This document shows, in pieces, positions 32,828 through 41,917 of a stretch of 64,000 bases of DNA; position 1 is the first letter of the stretch, and every line of letters begins with the position of its first letter. The notes beneath the pieces are model-generated. The model did no database searches. It was given only the letters and a program-made list of their open reading frames with translations, and was not told the origin of the DNA. The position numbers and the translations under genes were made by a program. The DNA lies in the NCBI RefSeq assembly GCF_003254625.1, contig NZ_QJRJ01000082.1:124001-188000 (forward strand), written 5' to 3'. The DNA is from Flavobacterium ginsenosidimutans (GTDB lineage: Bacteria > Bacteroidota > Bacteroidia > Flavobacteriales > Flavobacteriaceae).

Positions 32828-34735
32828 TTATTTATAGCTTCTAACAGCAAGTTCTACAGATTCAAAGGTTAAGGGTTCTTTATGTAATTCAGGTTCGTTA
32901 TTTGGTCCTTTCCATTCCCAAGCTGAGACATAACAGAATTCATTGTCATTACGAACAGCTTCACCATCAGCGGTTTGATATTCTTCTCTAAAATGTGCAC
33001 CGCAGGATTCTTCGCGCTGTAAGGCATCATAACACATTAATTCAGCTAATTCAATATAATCGGAAATTCTGCCCGCTTTTTCTAATTCGCTATTTAAAGT
33101 ATTATCGCCGGTAATTCTGAGATCTTTTTCGAAAGAAGTTTTAAGTTCCCGAATTTCGATAATCGCTTCTTCCAGTTTTTTTCTGCTTCGCGAAAGACCA
33201 CATTTTTCATAAAGAAGACGTCCGATTTTCTTATGAAAATAATCAGCTGAAAGTGTTCCGTTGGTGTGTAAAAAACGATCCAACTGCCTTCTGACGGCTT
33301 TTTCTGCTTCTTCAAATGCAGGATGTGAAATATCTGTTTTAGGTAAATTTAATTCGCCTGCCAAATAATTCGGAATAGTATAAGGCGCAATAAAATAGCC
33401 GTCAACGCAAGCCTGAAGCAACGAATTGGCTCCAAGACGGTTTGCGCCATGATCGGCAAAATTAGCTTCTCCTAAAGCAAATAAACCAGGAATTGTAGTC
33501 ATAAGTTCATAATCGACCCAAAGTCCACCCATTGTAAAATGCGCTGAAGGCGAAATTAACATAGGTTCTTTATAAGCGTTTATGCCCGTAATCTTTTCAT
33601 ACATAGCAAAAAGATTGCTGTATTTAGCTTCGATTTTATCTTTTCCTTGGGCTTTTATGGCATCCGAGAAATCGAGATAAATAGCATTTTTCATTGGCCC
33701 AACGCCATGACCAGCATCGATTCTTTCTTTTGCAGCTCGTGATGAAATATCCCTTGGCGCGAGATTTCCAAAAGATGGATATCGGCGTTCTAAGTAATAA
33801 TCGCGTTCTTCTTCAGGAATGGCATTTGCATTTCGAGCGTCTTCTGCTTTTTTAGGAACCCAGATTCGACCATCATTTCGAAGAGATTCAGACATTAAAG
33901 TCAGTTTAGATTGGTTTTCGCCATGTTGCGGAAGTGAAGTAGGGTGAAACTGAATCCAACTTACACCAGCCATAAAAGCGCCTTTTTTATGTGCGCGCCA
34001 AATTGCAGAACTGTTACAGCCCATTGCCAAAGTAGACAAATAATATACTTTTCCGTAACCGCCTGACGCTAGTACAACGGCATCAGCTGCATGACGCTCT
34101 AAAATTCCAGTTTCGAGATTTCGTGCAATTATTCCTTTGGCTTTGCCATCAATAACAACAAGTTCAAGCATTTCGTGGCGTGTGTACAAATCGACTTTTC
34201 CCAAAGCTGACTGACGTTCAAGAGCTTGATAAGCACCTAATAAAAGCTGTTGGCCAGTTTGCCCTCTAGCGTAGAAAGTTCGAGAAACTTGAACACCTCC
34301 AAAAGATCTATTATTAAGGTAACCCGCATACTCTCTAGCGAAAGGAACGCCTTGAGCAACTGCATGATCAATAAGATGAGCAGAACATTCGGCTAAACGA
34401 TAAACATTGGCTTCTCGAGATCTAAAATCACCACCTTTAATGGTGTCATAAAACATTCTGAAAGTACTGTCGCCATCGTTTTTGTAGTTTTTGGCAGCAT
34501 TTACTCCGCCTTGAGCGGCAACAGAATGCGCACGTCTTGGAGAATCCTGAAAGCAAAAAGATTTTATATTATAGCCTTGTTCAGCAAGAGAAGCAGCACA
34601 AGAAGCGCCCGCAAGACCGGTTCCGACTACTATAATATTTAGTTTTTTTCGGTTTGCTGGATTAACCAATTTGGCTTTAGCCTTGTAAAGACTCCATTTA
34701 TCAGCAAGAGGACCTTCGGGTATTTTTGACTCCAT
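32828..34735 (-). CDS. Fumarate reductase/succinate dehydrogenase flavoprotein subunit
   Basis: This 635-aa subunit interconverts succinate and fumarate. It has the FAD Rossmann motif (IIVVGTGLAGASCAASLAEQG), the His for covalent FAD attachment in RRAHSVAAQGG, a substrate-loop segment with HPTSLPQHG, and catalytic-arginine segments such as HGANRLGANSLLQ. It belongs to the Bacteroidota long-form branch, which uses a Glu/Gln-rich C-terminus ending LAVRSYK. In the standard arrangement sdhC precedes this gene, but only 146 bp separate it from the HxlR gene here. It may be a second, anchor-less set or may share a cytochrome b made elsewhere. Confidence 0.92.
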   Translation of the reverse strand: MESKIPEGPLADKWSLYKAKAKLVNPANRKKLNIIVVGTGLAGASCAASLAEQGYNIKSFCFQDSPRRAHSVAAQGGVNAAKNYKNDGDSTFRMFYDTIKGGDFRSREANVYRLAECSAHLIDHAVAQGVPFAREYAGYLNNRSFGGVQVSRTFYARGQTGQQLLLGAYQALERQSALGKVDLYTRHEMLELVVIDGKAKGIIARNLETGILERHAADAVVLASGGYGKVYYLSTLAMGCNSSAIWRAHKKGAFMAGVSWIQFHPTSLPQHGENQSKLTLMSESLRNDGRIWVPKKAEDARNANAIPEEERDYYLERRYPSFGNLAPRDISSRAAKERIDAGHGVGPMKNAIYLDFSDAIKAQGKDKIEAKYSNLFAMYEKITGINAYKEPMLISPSAHFTMGGLWVDYELMTTIPGLFALGEANFADHGANRLGANSLLQACVDGYFIAPYTIPNYLAGELNLPKTDISHPAFEEAEKAVRRQLDRFLHTNGTLSADYFHKKIGRLLYEKCGLSRSRKKLEEAIIEIRELKTSFEKDLRITGDNTLNSELEKAGRISDYIELAELMCYDALQREESCGAHFREEYQTADGEAVRNDNEFCYVSAWEWKGPNNEPELHKEPLTFESVELAVRSYK

Positions 34736-34881
34736 AATTTTAGTGGTTTAAAATAAAGTGCAACAAAATTTTAAAAAGAAACTAAATTGTAAGGAAGTCC
34801 TAATTTACTATAAATTATTGATTTACAGTTTAAGAAAGTAAGTATTTTATATTGTTTTTTATGATTTGGATAGAAATGCGA

Positions 34882-35271
34882 TTACTCATTTCGATTTCCG
34901 ATAATCTCTTTTCGATGCAAAGTTCCCCAGTCTTTTAATGCCATAATCACATTTGTAAGCGATTTGCTGTGTTCCGTTCTCGAGTATTCTACAGTTGGCG
35001 GGAAAGTATCATAAACCGTTCTTATAACAAGTTTATTAATTTCCAAGTCTTTCAATTCTTTAGAAAGCATTTTATCGGTGATTCCGTTAATGTCTTTTGA
35101 AATTTCTTTAAATCGTTTTGGACGATCAGAAAGTGCAATTAAAATAGGAAGTTTCCATCTGCCGCTCAAGACTTCTAATGCATCTCTTACAGGAAGTAAT
35201 GCCGCCATGCATTCTTGTGGTTTACAGTCTTTTTCTACTATTTCGCTAATGATATCTGTTGTTGTTTCCAT
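34882..35271 (-). CDS. HxlR-family winged-helix transcriptional regulator
   Basis: This 129-aa DNA-binding protein has the HxlR core CMAALLPVRDALEVLSGRWKLPILIAL, with the conserved N-terminal Cys and the winged helix FKEISKDINGITDKMLSKELKDLE. HxlR proteins often sense electrophiles or redox state and control divergent oxidoreductases. The ATG at 35271 gives the normal length; in-frame upstream codons to 35388 run through the operator palindrome and are rejected. It is divergent from the azoreductase, its likely target, with a 108-bp intergenic region. Confidence 0.9.
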   Translation of the reverse strand: METTTDIISEIVEKDCKPQECMAALLPVRDALEVLSGRWKLPILIALSDRPKRFKEISKDINGITDKMLSKELKDLEINKLVIRTVYDTFPPTVEYSRTEHSKSLTNVIMALKDWGTLHRKEIIGNRNE

Positions 35272-35283
35272 GTTTTTTGCTTT

Positions 35284-35319
35284 ACTATCTTCGAGGATAG
35301 CGCTATCCTCAAGGATAGT
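35284..35319. promoter_or_regulatory. 36-bp palindromic operator candidate for HxlR
   Basis: The half ACTATCTTCGAGGATAGC is followed directly by its near-perfect inverse (two mismatches in 18), centred on GC|GC. It is 13 bp upstream of the HxlR start and 27 bp upstream of the azoreductase -7 box. HxlR dimers bind palindromes in divergent promoters, so autoregulation and control of the neighbour are likely. Confidence 0.65.
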
Positions 35320-35345
35320 ACTATAAAAGAGATAGTAAATGTAAA

Positions 35346-35353
35346 TAAGTTTG
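35346..35353 (+). promoter_or_regulatory. -7 box of the azoreductase promoter
   Basis: TAAGTTTG is an exact TAnnTTTG match, 26 bp before the ATG at 35380. The region normally holding the -33 element merges with the palindrome's flank (CTATAAAAGAGATAG), consistent with a regulator-dependent promoter. Confidence 0.55.
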
Positions 35354-35379
35354 TATTGTAAAACAAATGATATACAATT

Positions 35380-35991
35380 ATGAGCCAAAAAATTCTACAA
35401 ATACTAACAAGTACTAATGGAGAAAATTCATTTAGTAACCAATTATCTAATGCTGTTATCGAAAAGCTGAAAGCAGTAAATCCAAATAGTACAGTACAAA
35501 CACTTGATCTTTCTAAAACACCTTTGCCATATTTAACAGGATCTCATATTAGTGCCGTTTATGCGCCTGCTGAAACACATTCGGAAGAACAAAAATCAGC
35601 CTTAAAATATTCAGATGATGCAATCGAAAACTTATTGGATTCTGATGTTATTGTGATTGGAGTTCCTTTATATAATTTTGGGATTCCAGCTGTTTTGAAA
35701 GGATGGATTGATCAGGTTGCTAGAGCAGGGAAGACTTTCAGTTATGCTGACGGATCGCCAAAAGGATTGGTAAATAATAAAAAAGTGTATTTATCGATAG
35801 CATCAGGAGCAATATTTTCTGAAGGTCCGTACAAAAGTTATGACTTCTCTGAATCGTATTTACGAACGGTTTTTGCCTTTTTAGGAATGACCGATGTAAC
35901 AACATTTCGAGTAGAAGGAACTGCAATTCCTGATTTTGCAGAAAATGCGTTGCCAAAAGCGTTGTCTTCGGTTGAAGAATTTGCTTTTTAA
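35380..35991 (+). CDS. FMN-dependent NADH azoreductase (AzoR-like)
   Basis: This 203-aa flavodoxin-fold enzyme reduces quinones and azo compounds with NADH. The N-terminal phosphate-binding segment (TSTNGENSFSNQLSNAV), the PLYNFGIPAVLKGWIDQVARAGKTF signature and the following GLVNNKKVYLSIASGA are typical of AzoR/NQO-type enzymes. It is cytoplasmic and likely dimeric. Divergent HxlR control suggests induction by quinones, aldehydes or other electrophiles. Stop to terminator is 33 bp. Confidence 0.9.
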   Translation: MSQKILQILTSTNGENSFSNQLSNAVIEKLKAVNPNSTVQTLDLSKTPLPYLTGSHISAVYAPAETHSEEQKSALKYSDDAIENLLDSDVIVIGVPLYNFGIPAVLKGWIDQVARAGKTFSYADGSPKGLVNNKKVYLSIASGAIFSEGPYKSYDFSESYLRTVFAFLGMTDVTTFRVEGTAIPDFAENALPKALSSVEEFAF

Positions 35992-36024
35992 GAAATAAGA
36001 AATTCTTTTTTATTGCATATAATG

Positions 36025-36062
36025 AAACCCGACAGATTTTTAAAACCTGTCGGGTTTGGTTT
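36025..36062. terminator. Bidirectional terminator between azoreductase and thiolase
   Basis: AAACCCGACAG / CTGTCGGGTTT is a GC-rich stem with a 10-nt loop between convergent genes. T-rich sequence follows on the plus strand (GGTTTAT); on the minus side A-rich flanks are short. Confidence 0.65.
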
Positions 36063-36158
36063 ATATAAAGCTATTTCGAATATATTGCTTTACACTTCAG
36101 CAGAATGCAAATCTTATTTATAATGCAGCTGAGTATTTTTTATAAGTGAAAGAGAATA

Positions 36159-37436
36159 TTATTTCTCGATTATCATTGTAACCCCTTGTCCGCCTGCGGC
36201 ACAAATAGAAATTAATCCTTTTCCTGAGCCTTTTTCGTTCAATAATTTTGCCATTACACCAATAATTCTTCCGCCAGTTGCGGCAAATGGGTGAGCGGCT
36301 GCTAAACTGCTTCCTTTTACATTTAGCTTATTTCGGTCAATTGCTCCAAGAGGTTTTTTTAAACCAATTTCGGCACTTAGTTCAGGACTTTCCCAAATTT
36401 TCAAAGTTGCCAAAGTCTGAGCTGCAAAAGCTTCATGAATTTCATAATAATCAAAATCCTGAAGATTTAATTCGGCTTTTTCCAGCATTCTTGAAGCAGC
36501 AAATAAAGGTGCTAACAAAAGATTTTGCTGATTTTTAACGTATTCAATTGCCGCAATTTCAGCAAAAGTAATGTAAGCTAAAATTGGAAGCCCTTGTTCT
36601 TTTGCCCATTCTTCGCTAGCCAAAAGAATACAAGAAGCTCCATCTGTTAAAGGAGTCGAGTTCCCTGCAGTCAAAGTACCATTTGCTTTATCAAAAGCGG
36701 GTTTTAATTTGGCTAATTTTTCAATTGTACTGTCTCTTCTTAGGTTATTGTCTTTTTCTAATCCGTTGAAAGGCGTGATCATATCATCAAAAAAGCCTTC
36801 ATCATAAGCTTTTGCCATGTTTAAATGGCTTTTCAAAGCAAATTGATCTTGCTCTTCTCTTGAGATTTTATAATATTTTGCTGTGATTTCGGTATGTCCT
36901 CCCATAGAAAGTCCCGTTTGAGATTCCTCATTTTGAGGTACTAACGGACTAAAATCTTTCGGACGAAGTTTTAGAAAAGTTTTAATTTTTCCGCCCAATG
37001 ATTTTGCTTGTCTAGCTTCTAATAATATTTTTCGAAGTTTTTCGCTTACTGCAATTGGCATATCGCTGATAGAATCTACACCGCCAGCAATTCCAGAATC
37101 AATTTGTCCAAGAGCAATTTTGTTGGCAATATAAACAGCGCTTTCAATTCCTGTATCGCAAGCTTGCTGTAAGTCGCAGGCAGGAGTTGCAGGGTCGAGG
37201 CTGGTTTTCATAACACATTCACGAATCAGATTATTGTCATAAGTATGTTTGATTACTGCACCTCCGGCAACTTCACCCAATAATTTTCCTTTTAAATTGT
37301 ATTTATCAATAAGACCATCAAGTGCTGCGATCATCATTTCTTTATTTCCAACATTAGAATATGCTGTGTTTGCTCTTGCAAAAGGAATTCTGTTATAACC
37401 CACAATGGCTACTTTTCTTATTGTGTTTGATTTCAT
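36159..37436 (-). CDS. Acetyl-CoA C-acyltransferase (thiolase, FadI-like)
   Basis: This 425-aa thiolase cleaves or forms 3-ketoacyl-CoA. The nucleophilic Cys lies in CDLQQACDTG, the catalytic His in YYEIHEAFAAQ and the second Cys in CAAGGQGV. Conserved GNSTPLTDGAS and AAAHPFAATGGR segments match the FadI branch. No beta-oxidation partner (FadJ, acyl-CoA dehydrogenase) is adjacent. It is monocistronic, convergent with the azoreductase and divergent from the TonB receptor. Confidence 0.92.
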   Translation of the reverse strand: MKSNTIRKVAIVGYNRIPFARANTAYSNVGNKEMMIAALDGLIDKYNLKGKLLGEVAGGAVIKHTYDNNLIRECVMKTSLDPATPACDLQQACDTGIESAVYIANKIALGQIDSGIAGGVDSISDMPIAVSEKLRKILLEARQAKSLGGKIKTFLKLRPKDFSPLVPQNEESQTGLSMGGHTEITAKYYKISREEQDQFALKSHLNMAKAYDEGFFDDMITPFNGLEKDNNLRRDSTIEKLAKLKPAFDKANGTLTAGNSTPLTDGASCILLASEEWAKEQGLPILAYITFAEIAAIEYVKNQQNLLLAPLFAASRMLEKAELNLQDFDYYEIHEAFAAQTLATLKIWESPELSAEIGLKKPLGAIDRNKLNVKGSSLAAAHPFAATGGRIIGVMAKLLNEKGSGKGLISICAAGGQGVTMIIEK

Positions 37437-37624
37437 AATCAGGATTTTATTTTTATTAGGTTCTTTTTGAAATTTGGAAGTATAAAGATAAAAATAGAAT
37501 TCGGTTTCAGACTTAATGTAGATTAATATTTATGATGAAATAACTTAAAAATAAGACTGTAAAAACGAGTTTTTCTTTAAATTCGTCGTAAAAAGTTATA
37601 TTTATTTAGAATGAGTAAAAATAA

Positions 37625-37656
37625 TTTGGAAAAGTTAAGATTAGCATATACTTTTG
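37625..37656 (+). promoter_or_regulatory. Promoter of the siderophore receptor gene
   Basis: TTTG at 37625-37628 and TACTTTTG at 37649-37656 match the Bacteroidota -33/-7 pattern with a 20-bp spacer. The -7 box overlaps the upstream TTG at 37654, which rules that codon out as the start and supports the ATG at 37681. Confidence 0.7.
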
Positions 37657-37680
37657 TCGCTCAATTTAAAATCAAAACCA

Positions 37681-40104
37681 ATGAAAATAATTTTTAATGT
37701 AAAAGTTTATTTTTTTGTGCTGCTTTTGGGTTCATTAAATATGATCGCGCAACAACAGCTTGGAAATATAAATGGAAAAGTTTCTTTGAGCGGAAATAAC
37801 CCTGCAGAAAATATTGCTGTAGTCTTAAAAGGAACAAAATATTCAGATGTTACAAGTGTTTCAGGACATTATGAAATTAAAAATATAAAACCAGGAACTT
37901 ATACAATTATCTTAAAAGGTGTAGGAATTAAGGCTGTTGAAGATCAGATTGTAATAAGCGCAAAACAAAATTTGACTAAGAATTTTACTCTTTCAGAAAG
38001 TCAGGAAGATCTTGAAGAAGTTGTCATTACAAAGAATAAATACAAGCAAGATAAGCCTTCGTTATCATTGCGTCTTCAAACACCAGTTTTAGAAATTCCT
38101 CAAAACATACAAATCGTAAGTGCTCAAACATTAAAAGATCAGCAGATTATCAGTATGAGCGATGGAGTAATTCGTAATGTGAGTGGAGCGGTTCGTTTGG
38201 AGCATTGGGGAGATTTATATACAAATATTACAATGAGAGGTTCTCAAATTCAGGCTTTTAGAAATGGATTTAACGTTGTTTCTTCTTTCTGGGGGCCTTT
38301 AACAGAAGATATGAGTTTTGTAGATCATATAGAGTTTGTAAAAGGACCAGCTGGATTTATGCTTTCAAGTGGAGACCCAAGCGGATTATATAATGTTGTG
38401 ACTAAAAAGCCAACAGGAAATACAAAAGGAGAGGTTAGTGTACTTGGCGGAAGCTACGATTTTTACAGAGTAAGTGTTGACCTTGATGGAAAATTAGATA
38501 AAAAAGGAAAATTATTGTACAGATTTAACGGAGCAGCGCAGAATAAAGGTTCTCACCGTCCGTTTGAGCACAATGACCGTTATGTAATTGCTCCAGTACT
38601 TTCGTACCAAATTGACGATAAAACAAAAATTACAGCTGAATACAACTTTCAGTATGCTAATATGACGGAAGTTGGTTCTTACTACGTTTTCGGACCTGCA
38701 TCTGATGGATATGCTACTTTGCCTCGTAATTTTACAATGACACAGCCAGGGCTCCCAGATACTAATATTCAGGATCACAGCGGATATCTTCAGTTTGAAC
38801 ATAAATTTGATGAAAACTGGAAGCTTTCTGCTCAGACATCTTATTTTAAATACATTCAACAAGGATATAGCTCTTGGCCTAGTGCAGTTGGTCCTAATAC
38901 TGATGGAACTCTTGCGAAAGGAGAAATCATCAGAAATGTAGGTATTTGGGATGCAGAAAGCAATATGTACTTAGGACAAATATTTGTAAACGGAAAATTC
39001 AATACTGGAAATGTTTCTCATAAAATATTGGCTGGAGTAGATTTAGGAAGCAAAGATTATATGGCAGATTGGGGACAATCACATGATTTAGATACAGTTG
39101 ATAATCCGTTTAATGTAAATAATCCAAATTATGGTACGCCATCAAATGGTTTTCCTGAATTTGATCACACAACACCGCTTTCTGTAAGAGCAAAAGCAAT
39201 TGGTGGTTTAATGAGTTCAGAATATGCTGCTGGATATGTACAGGATGAAATTGGTTTCTTTGAAAATAAAGTGAGATTGACACTTGCTGGAAGATATACA
39301 TGGATTAGTCAAGCAAGCTGGGGTGGAGCTCCAATTTCTGACAGCCACATTACGCCTCGTGCCGGTTTAAGTGTTTCTATTGACGAAAATACTTCTGTTT
39401 ACGGATTATACGATCAGGCATTTACTCCGCAGTCGGGTGTAATTAAAAATGGAGATAAAGTAAAACCACTTACTGGAAATAATACAGAAATTGGTATTAA
39501 GAGAGACTGGTTTGATGGTTCTTGGAGCACTACTTTGTCTGCTTATAGCATTTTAAAGAAAAACGAATTAACATCAGATCCTGCAAATACTCCTGGACAG
39601 CAATTTAGTGTTGTATTAGGAGAAAAAAGAGCACAAGGTTTGGAGTTTGATTTGAGAGGAAGAATCTTTGAAGGGTTTAATCTTATTGCAAATTATGCTT
39701 TCACAGAGTCTATCGTAAACGAAGTTGATCCTGCAGTTTCTGCTGCAACTGGAATTAAAAAAGGGGATATTGTGCCAGGTTATGCTAAACATACAGCAAA
39801 TGCATGGTTAAACTACACGCTTCAACATGGTACCTTAAAAGGATTTGGTGCTTCTATTGGAGGAACTTTCCTTGACGGACGTCAGACAGATACTTGGAGC
39901 GCAGGTTTAGAAAGATTACCGTCTTATTTTAAACTTGACGGAGGTTTATCTTATGAAACAGGTAAATTTAAAGTTACAGCAAACGTATTCAATATCTTAG
40001 ATAAATATTTATATAGTGGGTCATTCTACAGCTACTTAAATGCTTATTACTGGCAGACAGAAGCACCTAGAAACTTTAGAGTTGGTGTTACCTACAAATT
40101 CTAA
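37681..40104 (+). CDS. TonB-dependent siderophore-type outer-membrane receptor
   Basis: This 807-aa receptor has a signal peptide (VYFFVLLLGSLNMIAQ), a CarboxypepD_reg-like domain (about 25-105), a TonB box region (EEVVITKN), the plug with IPQNIQIVSAQTLKDQQ and VEFVKGPAGFMLSSGDPSGLYNVVTKKP, and a long barrel ending FRVGVTYKF. The plug pattern is that of FhuE/FpvA-type ferric-siderophore receptors and not of SusC, and no SusD follows. It probably imports a ferric chelate with TonB-ExbBD energy. It is monocistronic with its own promoter and terminator. No Fur box is identified. Confidence 0.9.
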   Translation: MKIIFNVKVYFFVLLLGSLNMIAQQQLGNINGKVSLSGNNPAENIAVVLKGTKYSDVTSVSGHYEIKNIKPGTYTIILKGVGIKAVEDQIVISAKQNLTKNFTLSESQEDLEEVVITKNKYKQDKPSLSLRLQTPVLEIPQNIQIVSAQTLKDQQIISMSDGVIRNVSGAVRLEHWGDLYTNITMRGSQIQAFRNGFNVVSSFWGPLTEDMSFVDHIEFVKGPAGFMLSSGDPSGLYNVVTKKPTGNTKGEVSVLGGSYDFYRVSVDLDGKLDKKGKLLYRFNGAAQNKGSHRPFEHNDRYVIAPVLSYQIDDKTKITAEYNFQYANMTEVGSYYVFGPASDGYATLPRNFTMTQPGLPDTNIQDHSGYLQFEHKFDENWKLSAQTSYFKYIQQGYSSWPSAVGPNTDGTLAKGEIIRNVGIWDAESNMYLGQIFVNGKFNTGNVSHKILAGVDLGSKDYMADWGQSHDLDTVDNPFNVNNPNYGTPSNGFPEFDHTTPLSVRAKAIGGLMSSEYAAGYVQDEIGFFENKVRLTLAGRYTWISQASWGGAPISDSHITPRAGLSVSIDENTSVYGLYDQAFTPQSGVIKNGDKVKPLTGNNTEIGIKRDWFDGSWSTTLSAYSILKKNELTSDPANTPGQQFSVVLGEKRAQGLEFDLRGRIFEGFNLIANYAFTESIVNEVDPAVSAATGIKKGDIVPGYAKHTANAWLNYTLQHGTLKGFGASIGGTFLDGRQTDTWSAGLERLPSYFKLDGGLSYETGKFKVTANVFNILDKYLYSGSFYSYLNAYYWQTEAPRNFRVGVTYKF

Positions 40105-40142
40105 AATGGTTTGTTTTCGTTGAAAAATTACAAATCACAACA

Positions 40143-40180
40143 AAAAGCATCGTCTTAATTGGCGATGCTTTTTTCTTTTT
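40143..40180 (+). terminator. Terminator of the siderophore receptor gene
   Basis: AAAAGCATCG / CGATGCTTTT with a 10-nt loop is followed by TTCTTTTT. It lies about 40 bp after the stop at 40104. Confidence 0.8.
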
Positions 40181-40240
40181 AAGGTGCAGAGGCTCAGAGG
40201 TACTTAGGTTCAAAGGTTTCATGAATTGCTTCTAGTTTTA

Positions 40241-40345
40241 AATGGAGGTTACAAATTGTGGATTGAAAAAAGGCTTTAGCCAAACTAATGAAGTTTGGCT
40301 AAAGCCTTTTGTATTTCTTTTAAATTTTCATCCAGCTAAAGCTGG
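40241..40345. repeat. Second copy of the CTCCAGC/GGCTTTAGCC nested palindrome
   Basis: The inner inverted pair AAAGGCTTTAGCCAAAC (40269-40285) and its exact inverse (40293-40309) form a 17-bp perfect stem. The outer arms are shortened to TGGAGG on the left and TCCAGCTAAAGCTGGA on the right. Compare 13764-13892. The 312-bp gap 40105-40416 otherwise holds the receptor terminator and an 8-nt-period relic at 40190-40215. Confidence 0.8.
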
Positions 40346-40416
40346 ACGCTATTCAAAAATCAGGTAAAAATCCTTTTAATCTTTTATCTCGATAGTTATC
40401 AGGAGTGGCAAAAAAA

Positions 40417-41439
40417 TTATCCTTTCTTAATCAACGGAATCAATTTTGTACCAATCAATTCTATAGCATTCATTAATTGTTTGTGAGTCAATCCAGCGTT
40501 ATCCATTTGAAAAGTAAATCGGTCAACTCCTCCTAAAGCTTCGCTGTGACGAAGGATTTTCTCAGCAGCTCTTTCTGGACTACCAACAATTAAAACGCCT
40601 AAATCATCAATCAAACCATCGAATTTGCCTTTTGTTACAGGTGGCCAGCCTCTTTCGTATCCTAATTTGGTCCATAATTCGGAATAACCTGGGTAATAAT
40701 CTGCAACCGCATTTTCTGTTGTTGTGCCAACATAACCAGGTGAATGCAATCCAACTTTTAGTTCTTCTGGTTTATAACCTGCTGCTTGACCTGCTTGACG
40801 ATATAAATCAATTAAAGGTTTAAAACGATGCGTTTGTCCGCCAATAACAGCAACCATTAACGGAAGTCCAAGCGAACCTGCTCTTATAAAAGATTCTGGT
40901 GTTCCGCCAACTCCAAGCCAAATTGGCATTTTTTCTTGTAAAGCTCTTGGATAAACAGGCAGATTATTTATTGCAGGACGAAATTTTCCTTCCCAGCTTA
41001 CAAATTCATTGTCACGAATCTGCAAAAGCAAATCCAATTTTTCGCTGAAAAGCTTATCATAATCATTAAGATTAAATCCGAAAAGGGGATAAGCTTCAAT
41101 AGAAGAACCGCGACCTACGACGATTTCAGCTCTTCCTTTCGAAATCAAATCTAAAGTCGCAAAACTTTGATACACTCGAACAGGATCTGCCGCACTCAAA
41201 ACCGAAACGGCACTTGCTAAACGTATATTTTTCGTTCTTGCCGCCGCCGCACTCAAAATTACAGCCGTAGCAGAATCTAAAAACTCTTTTTTGTGATGTT
41301 CTCCAATTCCGAAAACATCAAGACCAACCTGATCTGCAAATTCAATTCTTTGCAGTAATTGTTCCATTGCATCAACACTGCTCAAAGTGTTGTTATCGCC
41401 ATACATTGCCGAAGCAAAACTGTCTATTCCTATTTCCAT
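40417..41439 (-). CDS. LLM-class (luciferase-like) flavin-dependent oxidoreductase
   Basis: This 340-aa TIM-barrel protein begins EIGIDSFASAMYGD and shows GLDVFGIGEHHKKEF, GRAEIVVGRGSS and MPIWLGVGGTPESF, hallmarks of the bacterial luciferase-like family that includes FMNH2-dependent monooxygenases. The ATG at 41439 is preferred over a TTG 21 bp upstream, which lies in repeat-like sequence. It is downstream of the TauE and DUF1634 genes on the same strand (70-bp gap). With a sulfonate/sulfite exporter nearby, an organosulfur substrate is conceivable but unproven. Confidence 0.88.
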   Translation of the reverse strand: MEIGIDSFASAMYGDNNTLSSVDAMEQLLQRIEFADQVGLDVFGIGEHHKKEFLDSATAVILSAAAARTKNIRLASAVSVLSAADPVRVYQSFATLDLISKGRAEIVVGRGSSIEAYPLFGFNLNDYDKLFSEKLDLLLQIRDNEFVSWEGKFRPAINNLPVYPRALQEKMPIWLGVGGTPESFIRAGSLGLPLMVAVIGGQTHRFKPLIDLYRQAGQAAGYKPEELKVGLHSPGYVGTTTENAVADYYPGYSELWTKLGYERGWPPVTKGKFDGLIDDLGVLIVGSPERAAEKILRHSEALGGVDRFTFQMDNAGLTHKQLMNAIELIGTKLIPLIKKG

Positions 41440-41471
41440 GTTTTTAAATTTCAAATTCAATAATTAAATTC

Positions 41472-41503
41472 CAAAATCTACAATCTTAAATCTAAAATCT
41501 ACA
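41472..41503. repeat. AATCTAC/AATCTTA heptamer tract
   Basis: Four 7-nt units (AATCTAC AATCTTA AATCTAA AATCTAC) lie between the DUF1634 stop and the LLM start. The words differ from the other tracts in the window but keep the 7-nt period. Confidence 0.6.
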
Positions 41504-41509
41504 TTTTTT

Positions 41510-41917
41510 TTAATGTGAGAAACCGAATGAAATACTAATTATAATAATCAGAATTACAATTAAAGTAATGCCAACGTACAAGTAATCTTTCTCTAATAAA
41601 AAAGAAAACAGCGAAAGCAAAACACGTAAAACTGGCGTTAAAAACAGCAAAATAATTCCTGTAAATATTAGAGATTCTCCGTTTCCTTGAATCGCTCCAT
41701 TGTAAACAGCTGCGATTACTTCAAATATATTTCGGTCGTTTTCTTTAAAAACAGAATAATCTTCAATTTGATTTCCATTATGAAGTAAATACACAATACC
41801 GCCAATAAAAGCTACTGATAACGAAATCCAAACCCCGTAGCGAAGTAAGTTTCCTATAATTGTTTGAAAATCTTTTTCTCCAAATTTTTCTTCTTGTACC
41901 ATATTAGATTTTTCCAT
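41510..41917 (-). CDS. DUF1634 family membrane protein
   Basis: This 135-aa protein has three hydrophobic helices (about 28-48, 80-100, 108-130), e.g. VWISLSVAFIGGIVYLL and YVGITLIVILIIIISISFGF. The DUF1634 family is commonly encoded next to TauE-type permeases, as here. Its start overlaps the end of the TauE gene by 14 nt, so the two are translationally coupled. It probably acts as an accessory subunit of the permease; the function is not established. Confidence 0.87.
   Translation of the reverse strand: MEKSNMVQEEKFGEKDFQTIIGNLLRYGVWISLSVAFIGGIVYLLHNGNQIEDYSVFKENDRNIFEVIAAVYNGAIQGNGESLIFTGIILLFLTPVLRVLLSLFSFLLEKDYLYVGITLIVILIIIISISFGFSH

Noticed and set aside
37654..37680. TTG start nine codons upstream for the siderophore receptor
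   Set aside because: The TTG is part of the -7 promoter box TACTTTTG, so it cannot lie on the transcript.
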